Positions 1-10,900 of a stretch of DNA of 64,000 nt are shown here, piece by piece; position 1 is the first letter of the stretch, and each line of letters opens with the position of its first letter. The notes below the pieces were generated by a model. It made no database searches, had not been told where the DNA came from, and saw only the letters and a list, made by a program, of their open reading frames with translations. The translations under genes and the position numbers were made by a program. The DNA is taken from assembly GCF_001458315.1 (NCBI RefSeq), contig NZ_CYRX01000031.1, positions 372,001-436,000 on the forward strand, in the 5' to 3' direction. The DNA comes from Thalassobacter stenotrophicus (GTDB taxonomy: Bacteria; Pseudomonadota; Alphaproteobacteria; Rhodobacterales; Rhodobacteraceae).

Positions 1-1
1 T

Positions 2-1915
2 GTCGCGGGTTGCACTGGCGAAGGCTCCATCGGGTTATCGCCGGGGGACGTGCCGGGTATACGCGCGATGAACCCATCCGTTGGCGAAGAATTGGACGCC
101 AACCGCGATGGTGTGTTCATGAACGCTTCGCAGGCGCGCACACGGCTTGATAGCTTTCCGGGCAATGGTGAATTTGACCTGTCGAGTGAAGACCTCAGCA
201 ACGGTCAATGGCCCGTCGATACCATCACCTATAAGGCCTTTCGCAACACATCGGACCGGGCGATCTATATTCGCCGCGCGTTGGGGCGTTATGCTCTGAT
301 CGAAGCCCGCGAGCGGGGCCTTGGCACATCGCTGAACGGGGTGCGCCGGGTGGCACATATTTCGGCACCCTCAACGGCTGGGGAATGGTGGGTCCGGTCG
401 GCCCATCGTGGCGATCTGTTGCCAAGACAGCGCGCGCAGAAAATCTCATTGCCAGACATCATCAACGCGACCGTCCGCAACTCATTCCAAATCGCAGCGT
501 TCGGTGACCTGCCCGCCATTCGCGGCACAGCGATCCAAGAGGCCCGGGGCCGTTTCGTGCCTGAAATCTTTGCCGACGCCAGCATTGAACGCCGCGATGA
601 GTTCGCCACAAGTCCTGCAAGTGCCGGCGGTGCCACTCGTCTGACCACGGACGAGGATGATGTCGAATTTGGTGTCCGAAGCCGTCTTCAAACCGGTGGT
701 GAGATTTCGCTCTCCCAACGGTTCACCACCACTGACACCAACGACACCGCGTTTATCCCCGGGGAGCAGACCGTGTCTCAGACCGCGCTAACTTATGTGC
801 AACCTCTCCTTCGCGGTGGTGGATTTACCTATACCGATAGCACCCGGCGCATCGCCAACATGGACACCCAGATCGCTGTAGAGGAATTCCACCGTCAAGC
901 CTCCGCCCATCTATTGGAGGTCGAGCGCGCCTATTGGAACCTGTATGTCGCGCGGTCTGTCTATGCCCAGCGCCGTCATCTGGCCGGTCACGGTGCCCAA
1001 ATCGCCGAGCAAATCGGCAACCGTGAGGGGATCGATGCCGATCCAGTCCTGATCAATCGCGCACGGTCTCTGGCCTCACAGTGGCGGGCCGATATGGTTC
1101 GTGCCAAAGCCGCGATGGAGAACGCTGAATTCCGGCTCGCGGCTCTTGTCAATGACAAGCGGCTTGGACCCGCTGATGTTGAGGTGCTGCCCACGTCGGC
1201 CCCGAACGGTGCGCTGCATCTGTTGTCCACCAACGACACGATCGAGGCTGTTTTCATCCACCGTCCTGAAATCCAGCAAGCGATTTTACAGTACGAAGCC
1301 GCCCTTCTGCGCGAAGGAATGGCCGCCAACGAAAGCCTGCCCGAACTGGACCTTGTCTTAGAGGCCCGCAGCGAAGGGGGCACGGGCGGGCGCAGCCTAG
1401 GGGATGCGTTTGACGACCAATCGGGCAACGTCGGGACCTTGGTCGGGTTGAAATTCTCGGTCCCGCTGGGGTTTGACGAACGCGACGCGCGGTATCATCG
1501 CCGCCGGATCGAGACGGTCCAGCAGGAGCGTCAGGTCATGTCCGCGATCTCAACCGTGTTACTGGAAGTAGACGTGTCGGCGAACGAATACATTGTGGCC
1601 TGCAATGATCTGGTCGCCCAGCGACGCGCGCTTGAGGCCGCACAAGCCGACACAAACGCCATCCAAGCCCGCTGGGACGAAGGTATCGGCGACGCCGGGA
1701 TCGAACTGCTGTCGGCACTGCTGACGAGTTATCAAAACCTCCAAGCCAGTGAGCAAGCCGTTGCCACAGCCCGCGCCACACGCGAAATCTCAGCCGCAAA
1801 TTTGGCTCGCGCGCGGGGTTTGTTGCTGGACCGTTGGGGCCTGTCGATGAACCTGACCCGTGATATCCGGGGCGAGCAGACCTACCAACTCGCGCGGAGC
1901 GGCCGTGATGGTTAA
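2..1915 (+). CDS. TolC-type outer membrane efflux protein, lipoprotein, 5' end outside the window
   Basis: The reading frame is open from the first bases of the window, so the gene is cut at its 5' end; a GTG at 50 is only the first in-window start codon and is probably not the true start. The first visible residues are VAGCTGEG, which looks like a lipobox with the lipidated Cys at bases 11-13, so the mature protein would begin there. Residues from about 440 to the end have the long helical, Ala/Glu/Arg/Gln-rich pattern of an outer membrane efflux protein (OEP) repeat, including ERAYWNLYVAR and the late TSYQNLQASEQAVATARA segment. It should form the outer membrane channel of an export machine. 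Its stop is 21 bases before the giant surface protein gene in the same frame, suggesting co-transcription. Family confidence is good; partner assignment is inferred from position. Confidence 0.82.
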   Translation, partial: VAGCTGEGSIGLSPGDVPGIRAMNPSVGEELDANRDGVFMNASQARTRLDSFPGNGEFDLSSEDLSNGQWPVDTITYKAFRNTSDRAIYIRRALGRYALIEARERGLGTSLNGVRRVAHISAPSTAGEWWVRSAHRGDLLPRQRAQKISLPDIINATVRNSFQIAAFGDLPAIRGTAIQEARGRFVPEIFADASIERRDEFATSPASAGGATRLTTDEDDVEFGVRSRLQTGGEISLSQRFTTTDTNDTAFIPGEQTVSQTALTYVQPLLRGGGFTYTDSTRRIANMDTQIAVEEFHRQASAHLLEVERAYWNLYVARSVYAQRRHLAGHGAQIAEQIGNREGIDADPVLINRARSLASQWRADMVRAKAAMENAEFRLAALVNDKRLGPADVEVLPTSAPNGALHLLSTNDTIEAVFIHRPEIQQAILQYEAALLREGMAANESLPELDLVLEARSEGGTGGRSLGDAFDDQSGNVGTLVGLKFSVPLGFDERDARYHRRRIETVQQERQVMSAISTVLLEVDVSANEYIVACNDLVAQRRALEAAQADTNAIQARWDEGIGDAGIELLSALLTSYQNLQASEQAVATARATREISAANLARARGLLLDRWGLSMNLTRDIRGEQTYQLARSGRDG

Positions 1916-1936
1916 GACCATGCGCCGCACGCACCA

Positions 1937-4900
1937 ATGCCACAGTCGCGCGGGGTCCGCATCATGAAGGATCTGCCACGTTTCGAGCCACTAGAAGACC
2001 GCATCGTTCTGGACGGTGAGGCCCAAGTCACGGTGTCCGGCCCCACGGATGTGGAACTAGGTGCCCAAGATGTCGAGTTCACCCTGACCTTCGACAACCT
2101 GCACAGTACCGACACGGGATACCTGCCGTTCATCGACGTCGTACTGCCGACGCTCGGCCCAGACGGGTATGACGGCGTGTCCTTCGACAGCGCTACATTC
2201 TTGGGCGGCGCGATTGATACAACACAACTGGTGTTCGACACCGCTGGCGAGGCCGTGCACCCGATCGCCACCGACACCCTTGGCGACCCGTTGATCGTAA
2301 CGGGCACGCCGGGTGAAACCCTGCTGGTTTTCACCCTGCCCTACGGCTCGTTCTCACCGGGAAACCCCGCCGTTGACGTGGTGATGACGCTCGATTTCTC
2401 GGACGAGGCCGATCTGAACCATACCGTTGACCTCGAAACACGGGCTGGTTTTGCGCTTGGCAATGACCCGCTCGACAATCCGGCGGCCGACCCTTCGACC
2501 CTTAGCGCATTTTCCACAACAAGCGTCGGCAAGACGCTGTTTGAGTTGACCAAAACCAACAGCGCACCAGAGAATGAGGCCGCCACTGGCCCAAGCTATG
2601 TCTATGAATACACGCTAGAAGTCACCGTAGCCCCCGGACAAACCCTGACGGATTTCAATCTGGTCGACACGCTCCCGCCCGAGATCGTCTACATGGGCAA
2701 TCTCACGATGTCGCCCACAGCGACGATCAACACCGAGCCAACCGTGGGCCAGCCCGCAGGCACAGGCAACAACACGCTCGACCTGACATTCGCATCCATT
2801 GTGGGCAATCCGGTCACCGGCAATGCCGTCGTGACATTTGACTACTACATCGATGAAACAGCTGCCGGGACGACGGCCCCGACCATTCCCGTAAATTCGG
2901 GCGATCCTGCAAGCGTGATCAACACTGTGACAGGCAGCGGCCAGTGGGATCCGCTGGACACAAACGACCCAGTTGAGACGATCTCAGCCACCGCAACCAA
3001 CCGCCAAGAGGCCGTTTCGCTCGCCGTCCAAAAGAGCGCGACATTGGTGGATGACACCAATCTGACCGGCGTCATCAGCCCCGATGACGTGTACCGCTTC
3101 ACGCTTGAGGTTCAGGTCTCCGATTACTTTACCTTTGGTGACCTTGAGGTCACGGATGTTCTTGGCAATGGGTGGGAGTATTTGAACACCGGCAGTTACG
3201 TCCCGACCCTAACCACCACCGAAAGCAGTGGTGGCGCCGTCACGAACGCCGCTTTGCTTCCGCAGGAAACGACGAGTTTTGATAGCAATACCGGCAAGAC
3301 GACCGTGGTCTGGGATATCAGCCAAGCGCTCGTGGACGCCGGTTCTGATGCGATCCTGACCGGTGATGACGCAGACGGCACGCCCGGCGGTGCCAGCACA
3401 ACGGCGACAATCACGTATTACGCCCGTATCCTTGGGAACCTAACGGACGATGGCAACATCGGCGAAATCCCGTTCACGCAGGGCGATCTGTTGCGCAACA
3501 CCGCCACGATCTCGGCCAGCGTTCGGGAAAACAGCGATCCGACCAACACCCTCGGGACCGAGACCGACGATACCAGCACCACCCTGCAAACACCCTTTGG
3601 GCAGATCGACAGCAAGACGGTATCCTTCATCAACGGCGCGGCACCCACACCCGGCCTGCCGATTTCGGCGGGCGATGAGGTCACGTTTAGCATCATCTAC
3701 ACCGCCCCTCTTGGGTCGTACGAAGACCTCGAAATCATCGACAACCTGCCACAGAACGTGTTCGATTCCACGGAAATCACCACGTTCAACAATATCGTCA
3801 GCGGCACGCCCCCCGCAGCAGGGGTGGCGCAGTTTGGTCTGGCGTCGCAGGACTATGTGGATGCGGGCGGTGGCCCCCCAACCCTGTCTGGCGTGCCCAA
3901 TGACAACCAGATCAACTACGATTTCGGCACCTTCACCGCCGAGCCCCGCGAAACCGTCCGGATCGAGATCCTGTTCACCACCACCGTGATCGATGCCATT
4001 TTTGCCGATGGTCTGATGCTGACCAACCAAGCAACGGCATTTGAAGATAATGTGGTCAACGGCATGGTGGATACGACCGCCATCGCGAATTTTATCTACG
4101 GCCAGCCGGAACTGGCGATCACTAAGGGCGTGATTGCGACCGACAGCACGGACCCTGATGTGGCGTTTTCCGCGACCGAAGGCCCGGTGACGTTCACAGC
4201 ACCAGGCAACAGTGGGGCACGGTTCAGCGGCACGATCAGTTCGGATGCCCTCGACACAACGCCCATTGATGCCGACCTTGAGGGGATCGATGCGGGCGAT
4301 CTTGTGACCTTTGCGATTGTGGTCGAGAACACAGGCAAAGCGCCCAGTGGGGCCTTTGACGTCACGATTACCGATACCCTACCTGCGGGCTTTGGGGTGC
4401 CCACCGGTGGGCTGAACCTGTCGGTGACGGACGGCACAGGCACCCGTGCAATCACCTACACTGGCGATCTGTTTTCTGGCGGCATGGTTCTGGATGATCG
4501 CAGCTCTGAGGGCGCATTGTCGGCCTTTGACGGCACCTCCGGTGAGAACCTCGTGATCATCACCTACGACCTTGTGGCCGAGCAAACCGTAAAAGCCGGC
4601 GACGTGATGGAAAACACGGCCACTGTCACGAACTTCACTGCCTTTGAAAGCTCAGGCGGCACATCCGCGATCAACCGCGCCGACGCCAGCCTGACTGATA
4701 CCGCCAAGGCAGAGGTCGATGCGGTCGACATCGTCAAAACCCTTGAGGGTCGTGAGATCGGGGTACAACGCGCCAATGAAGTCATGGTCGGTGAGGAATT
4801 CACCTTTGAGGTCAGCATCAATCTGCCTGAGGGCAGCTATGAAAATGTCATCCTGTCCGATGAGGTCAGTGTCGGCGGCGTGTTTGGCGATTTTGATATG

Positions 4901-7900
4901 CTCTCGGCGGTTATCACCGCCTGGAACACGAATGCCCTAACATCATCAAACGGGATCACACTTGGCAGCCTCGGGACCGTGGCCAACGACAATAAAAGCG
5001 TTAGTTTTGACGTCGGCGACTTGGTTAATCTGGGCAACAACTTCCTCTCCGATGATGTGATCACCTTCGAAGTTACCGCCCAATCACTTGGCGGGCAGAC
5101 CGCAGAGGCAGGCGAACAACTCACCAACAAAGCGAAGTTTGTGGCGGATGGCGTCAGTGAAGATGTCTCTAGCCGGGTTGAATTGATTGAGCCGCAGCTC
5201 ACCATCGACAAAACCGCACCCAATAACGGGGTGCGCGCGGGCCAGACGGTGACCTACACCATTGAGGTCGACAACCCAGTCCAAGCCCACGATGCGCCCG
5301 CCTATGATCTGGTTCTAACCGATCTGTTGGACCCTAGCATCGACCTTGTCGTGGGAAGCGTCACCGTGACGGGTGGCACAGGCACGACCATCGTGACCGG
5401 CAACACCAGCAGTGACGCGACGCTTAAAATTACAGCCGATATGCTGGATGTGGGTGAGACCCTGACGATTTCGTATCAAGCCGTGGTCAACTCATCGATT
5501 GAAGCGGGCACTGTAATCGACAATACCGCAAGCCTGACGTTTGACAGCTTGCCCGACGACAACGCATCAGATGAACGCGATTACGCGATCTCGGACGATG
5601 CGAGCGTGATATCGAAAAAGCCGACAGCCAACAAATCCGTCTCGGCGACCTCCAACCCCGATACATCCGGTCGCAACCTAGCGATCAGTGAGACGGTCAC
5701 CTACGATATCGTTATCACCCTGCCTGAGGGCACGAACTCTGACTCGTCCCTTCGGGACATTTTGCCGACCTCGCCGGGCACGCTTGATCTGATCTCGGCA
5801 GAGGTGATTTCGATTGGGTCCAACATCTCGGGCTCGGCGTTGAGCGCCGGTGCGACCGGCACAGTGAACGGCAACATCATTGATTTCGATTTTGGTGATC
5901 TGATCAATGCCACCGACATGGTTCAAGACACACGCGATGAAATCCTCGTGCGGGTTGTGGCCCAGCTCAACGATGTGACAGGGAATGACGCGGGCGATAG
6001 GCTTACGAACAAAGCTAAATTCATGACCGACCAGACAGTCGTCTGGAACAGTGAACATATCTGGATTGTTGAGCCAGATATGCAGATCGAGAAATCGACT
6101 GATGTGGCAGAGGCGGATGCCGGTGACACGGTGGTCTATACGATCACCGCCACCAATGCTGGGGGTGCCCCGGCCTATGATATCATCATTGATGACGGGA
6201 TCACCGATCCCAACCTAGAGTTCAGCTCTCCGTACGCATCCAGCATTCGGATCATGGATGGCAACACCGACGTAACACCAACCGGCGCTGACGCCCCCAG
6301 CCACGTGTTTCCGACCCCATCGGATGGATTGCAGGCAGTCATACCTGTGCTGATGCCCGGGCAATCCATTGAGATCACGTATGAAATGGTCGTGAAAGAG
6401 GGCGTCGCATTCGCAAGCAGTATCGACAACACCGCCACAGTCACCCGCTACGACAGTGACCGAGCGGGTGACACCACCGATCCCGATGATGGCCGCGTTT
6501 ATTCTGGCCCGTCTGACACGCATAGGTTGCCCACACCTGACCCGCAGGTGACAAAAACCCTTGTGAGCTCGGACGACCCCCTTACCAACGGGGCCTCTGT
6601 CGGGATCTCAGAGACCCTGACATATGAAATTGAGATCGTCTTTCCTGAGGGCATATCCGATGTGATCTTGGTGGACGCTCTGCCCGCTGGGCTGACGCCG
6701 ATTTCGGCCGAATTAACAACGTTCCACTCCAGTGTCAGCAGCGACAACCTTGCCCAGGGCGACACAGATACCTCGTCGAGTTTCATCACCCTCGGGTCGG
6801 ACGGCGGTTTCGTCTTTGACTTCGGGACCATCGACAATGAGGGCGACAACAGTGCGGCCAATGACACGGCATTAATCACAGTCGTGGCACAGGTCACCGA
6901 TATCGCCGCAGTCCAAGGCGGCGGAACCCTCGTGAACGAGGCACGGCTCAGCTTGGTTGATCCCAGTACGGGCACGGTTCTGACGCATCCCAACACCGGG
7001 CAGCCACAGACCTTCACCGACGACGCCACCGCAAACGTGGTCGAGCCTGAACTCGACATCGACAAAAGCGTTTCGCCAAGTACAGCCGATGCTGGCGATA
7101 CCGTGACCTATACCATCCTGACAGAGAACGTCGGGGGCGGCCCGGCCTACGACATTCTCTTGAACGACCCGCTTGATGACGTGGCACTTATTCTGCCAAG
7201 CACCCAAAGCGGGACGATCAAAATCCTGAATGCCAACGGCGTGGACGTAACCCCCAGCGGGGCGGATGCCCCTACCCTCGTCTATCCGACGAGCAGCGAT
7301 GGGCTGCGGGCCAGTATCCCGGTCCTAGAGGCGGGCCACACAATTGAGATCGTCTTTGATGCGACCATCATCAACACGCTTACGTTCTCAACCGCCGTGA
7401 ACAACACTGCCGAAGTCACGCGCTTTGACAGCGACCCCGACGGGGATGAGACCGATGCCGACGATGGTCGGGTCTATGACAACACGCTTGCTGGCTATAC
7501 GGTGCCTACGGATACGGCTGTCGTTACCTCACCAGATGTGCAGTTAACGAAAACGGTGCTTAGCACGGGCGACACAAGCACATCAGGCAGCAGCGTCGCC
7601 ATTGGCGAGACGATTACTTATGCCCTGACAATGACCCTGCCCGAAGGTATCGCTGACCTGACCCTGACTGACACGCTGCCCACGGGGCTAAGCGCAGTCT
7701 CAGCCGAGATCGTATCCATCGGCAGCGGCACGAGTGTGACAACCGCCAATATCAATGCGGGCGACACCGAAACGTCCAGTTTTGTGACCCTTACCTCCGG
7801 CACGGTCACGTTCGATTTTGGCACGGTCACAGTGGCTGCGACTGATGATGCGGCTGCGAGAGACGAAACCATCGTCATCCACCTTGTCGCCCAAGTGCAG

Positions 7901-10900
7901 GACCTGCCCAGCGTGGATGCAGGAGACCGACTGCGCAACACAGGGCGGCTAGATGTGGATGACCCATCCAGCGGAACACCGCTGCAACCCGACCCTCGGG
8001 CCACGGCCGACGTCCGGGTCGTCGAACCAGAGCTCAATGTCGTCAAAACGGGGCCTTTGGTTGCGGAAGCTGGTGATACGGTTCCTTATACGGTGACTGT
8101 GACCAACGACGGGACGGGGCCGGCGCATGATGTGGTGTTAGAGGATTTGCTCAGCAACCCGCATTTGGCTTTGTCAGGCACGCCGAGCTTTGATCTGGAA
8201 GGCACGTCGATCTCTCCGGCTGTGAGCTTGGTGGGCGATGGTTTTAGGGCTGTCATTGGGTCTATTGCGGTGGGCGAGACCCTGACCGTGACCTATAATG
8301 CCACCCTCTCGGCCAGCGCGCCTGAAGCAGCAATCTTCTCGAACACCGCTTCGGTGGACTACGACACCGTGTCCGATGGCACGCCAACCTCAACCGATGG
8401 CCGCACCTATTCCGACAGCGATGATCATGACGTTGGCACGGTGCCGGCGCTGTACAAAGAGGCCACTGGATCGAGCTTCAGCCAGACGGACCGTTCGGCG
8501 TTTGAGACCACCGACCTCGACCTTGTTGTGGGTGAAGACGTGACCTTCACCCTCACGCTTGTGTTGCCTGAGGCTGAGATGAGCAGTGTTGTTTTGATCG
8601 ACACGTTGCCCCCGGGGCTAAGCTATGTGAGTGCAGCGTTTGTGTCTGAGGGTGCACAGATATCTGGTGCAGCGGATGTGGTCGTGACCAATGTCGGCGC
8701 TGTGACCACCTTTGATTTTGGCGCCGTGAGCAACACGGCCACGGGCGCGATGGATGCGGGCGACCACGTCAAGGTCACGCTAACCGCGCGGGTAGAGGAC
8801 GTCACCGCGGTGGCGGAGGCCGCAAGCCTTGTGAACACCGCCACTCTGGATGTGACGGCTGGGGGCGTTGTGCTTGACACCGTCACAGCCAGTGATGCTA
8901 TCGATGTCGTTGAGCCCAGCCTCACGATCGACAAATCTGGCCCACTGGCCGCAGACCCCGGCGACCGGGTCACATACGTGGTTGAGATCGAGAACACCGG
9001 AACCGGCCCCGCTTTTGACATCCTTGTGGCTGATGCGATTGCCGACAGCCAATTGACCCTTGTCTCTGGCAGTGTCACCGCGACGCTCAACGGTGCCCAA
9101 TTGAGCCCGACCGTCACCGAAACCAACGGCGGCTTCAGCTTCTTAGCCAGTACGCTTTTGCCCAACGATGTGTTGCGGGTCAGCTACGAGGCGGACGTCG
9201 ACGTGGGCTTTGCCCAAGGCGATCTGCTGTCGAACACGGTGACGGCTGATTTTGACACGGTGCCTGACGGTGATCCGGCCTCTGACACGGGGCGCGAGGA
9301 GAGTGTCACGGACACCCATGCGATCGTTCCCGGCGCGCTTTTGAGCAAAGCCACCGTAGCCAGCAGCATAGCTGATACCGGCGACAGTGCGGGCACTGCG
9401 GGCGTCACTGATTTGAACATCGGAGAGACTGTCACCTATGCCCTGACTGTTACCTTCCCGGAGATCGACATCGACGGCGCCGTTTTGGTCGACACCCTTC
9501 CAACCGGGCTGAGCTTTGTATCGTCCTCGATCGACAGCAGTGCCACCGGGCTGACCGGGGTCATCCCATCGCGCAGCATCTCGGGTCAGGAGATCACCTT
9601 CGACTTCGGCGCCTTTACCAACCCATCAGACGGCAGCATCGGCGCCGATGATCAGGTCGTAATCTTAGTCACTGCCCAGGTTGAGGACGTGACCACCAAC
9701 CAAGATGCCGTAGCCCTCAGCAACACTGCAACCCTCACGCTGACCCCTCAAGGCCAAGCGGCAATGGACCCGATCACGGCCACCGCACCCGTGGATATCG
9801 TGACCCCTGTCTTGAGTGTGAACAAATCCGGCAACACCGCCGTCAACCCAGGAAGCGACGCAAGCTACACGGTGAGCGTGGTCAACTCAGGCACCGGGCC
9901 CGCCTTTGACATCCTTGTGGCGGACGTTTTGGACAATGCCCACCTCAGCTACAACGCAGGTTCGCTGACGGCAACGATCGACACCGTGGATATCACATCG
10001 GGCCTAAGCGTGACCTCGACGGCCACCGGGTTTGAGACATTGGTGGCCAAACTGTTGCCCGGCGAAACGCTTGAGGTCACCTATACCGCCCGCCTCGATG
10101 CCAACGCCCCCGCCGCTCACAGCTTTGACAACACCGCCACCATCACCTTTGACACCGTGCCAGATAATGATCCGCGTTCAACCACTGGCCGGACCGCCAC
10201 GGACAGTGATGATCATGCGATCGCAACCGGACCCAGCATCACCAAAACCGTGCTCTCGACAGACTTCAGCGAGACCGGCACAGCCGTTGGCAATACGGGG
10301 CTCGTCGATCTGAACGTCGGCGAGACCGTGACCTATGCCTATGAACTCACCTTGCCAGAAATCCCCCTCGACAGTGTGGTGTTGAGCGATGTGCTGGGGC
10401 CAGAGTTGGAGCTGATCGCAGACTCGGTGAACGTCACATCCATCGGCGCGGGCATGACGGCGGTGAACACCCCACCCGTTGTGACTGAGACCAACGGCCA
10501 GACCTTTACCATCGACTTTGGCGCCGTGAATAACCCGTCAGACGGCAGCATCGGCGCCGATGACAAGATCCTGATACAGGTCTCTGCCCGTGTCATTGAT
10601 GTGCCCACGGCCCAATCGGGTCGCGTCACAGATAACACCGTCAGCGCCACGATCTTGCCCACGGGGCCCGACGGACAAATGACCCCCGTCACCGCCACCG
10701 CACAGGTTGAGATTGTCGACCCCAACCTGACGATCGACAAAGTGGGCCCCGTGGCACTTTATGGCGGCGAAACAGCGTCCTACACGCTGACGTTAACCAA
10801 CACCGGCAATGGGCCTGCTTATGATGTGGCCATCACTGACACTTTGTCAGACGCGAACCTTGCGCTGGTCTCTGGCAGTGTGAGCCTTGCGCTGGATGGC

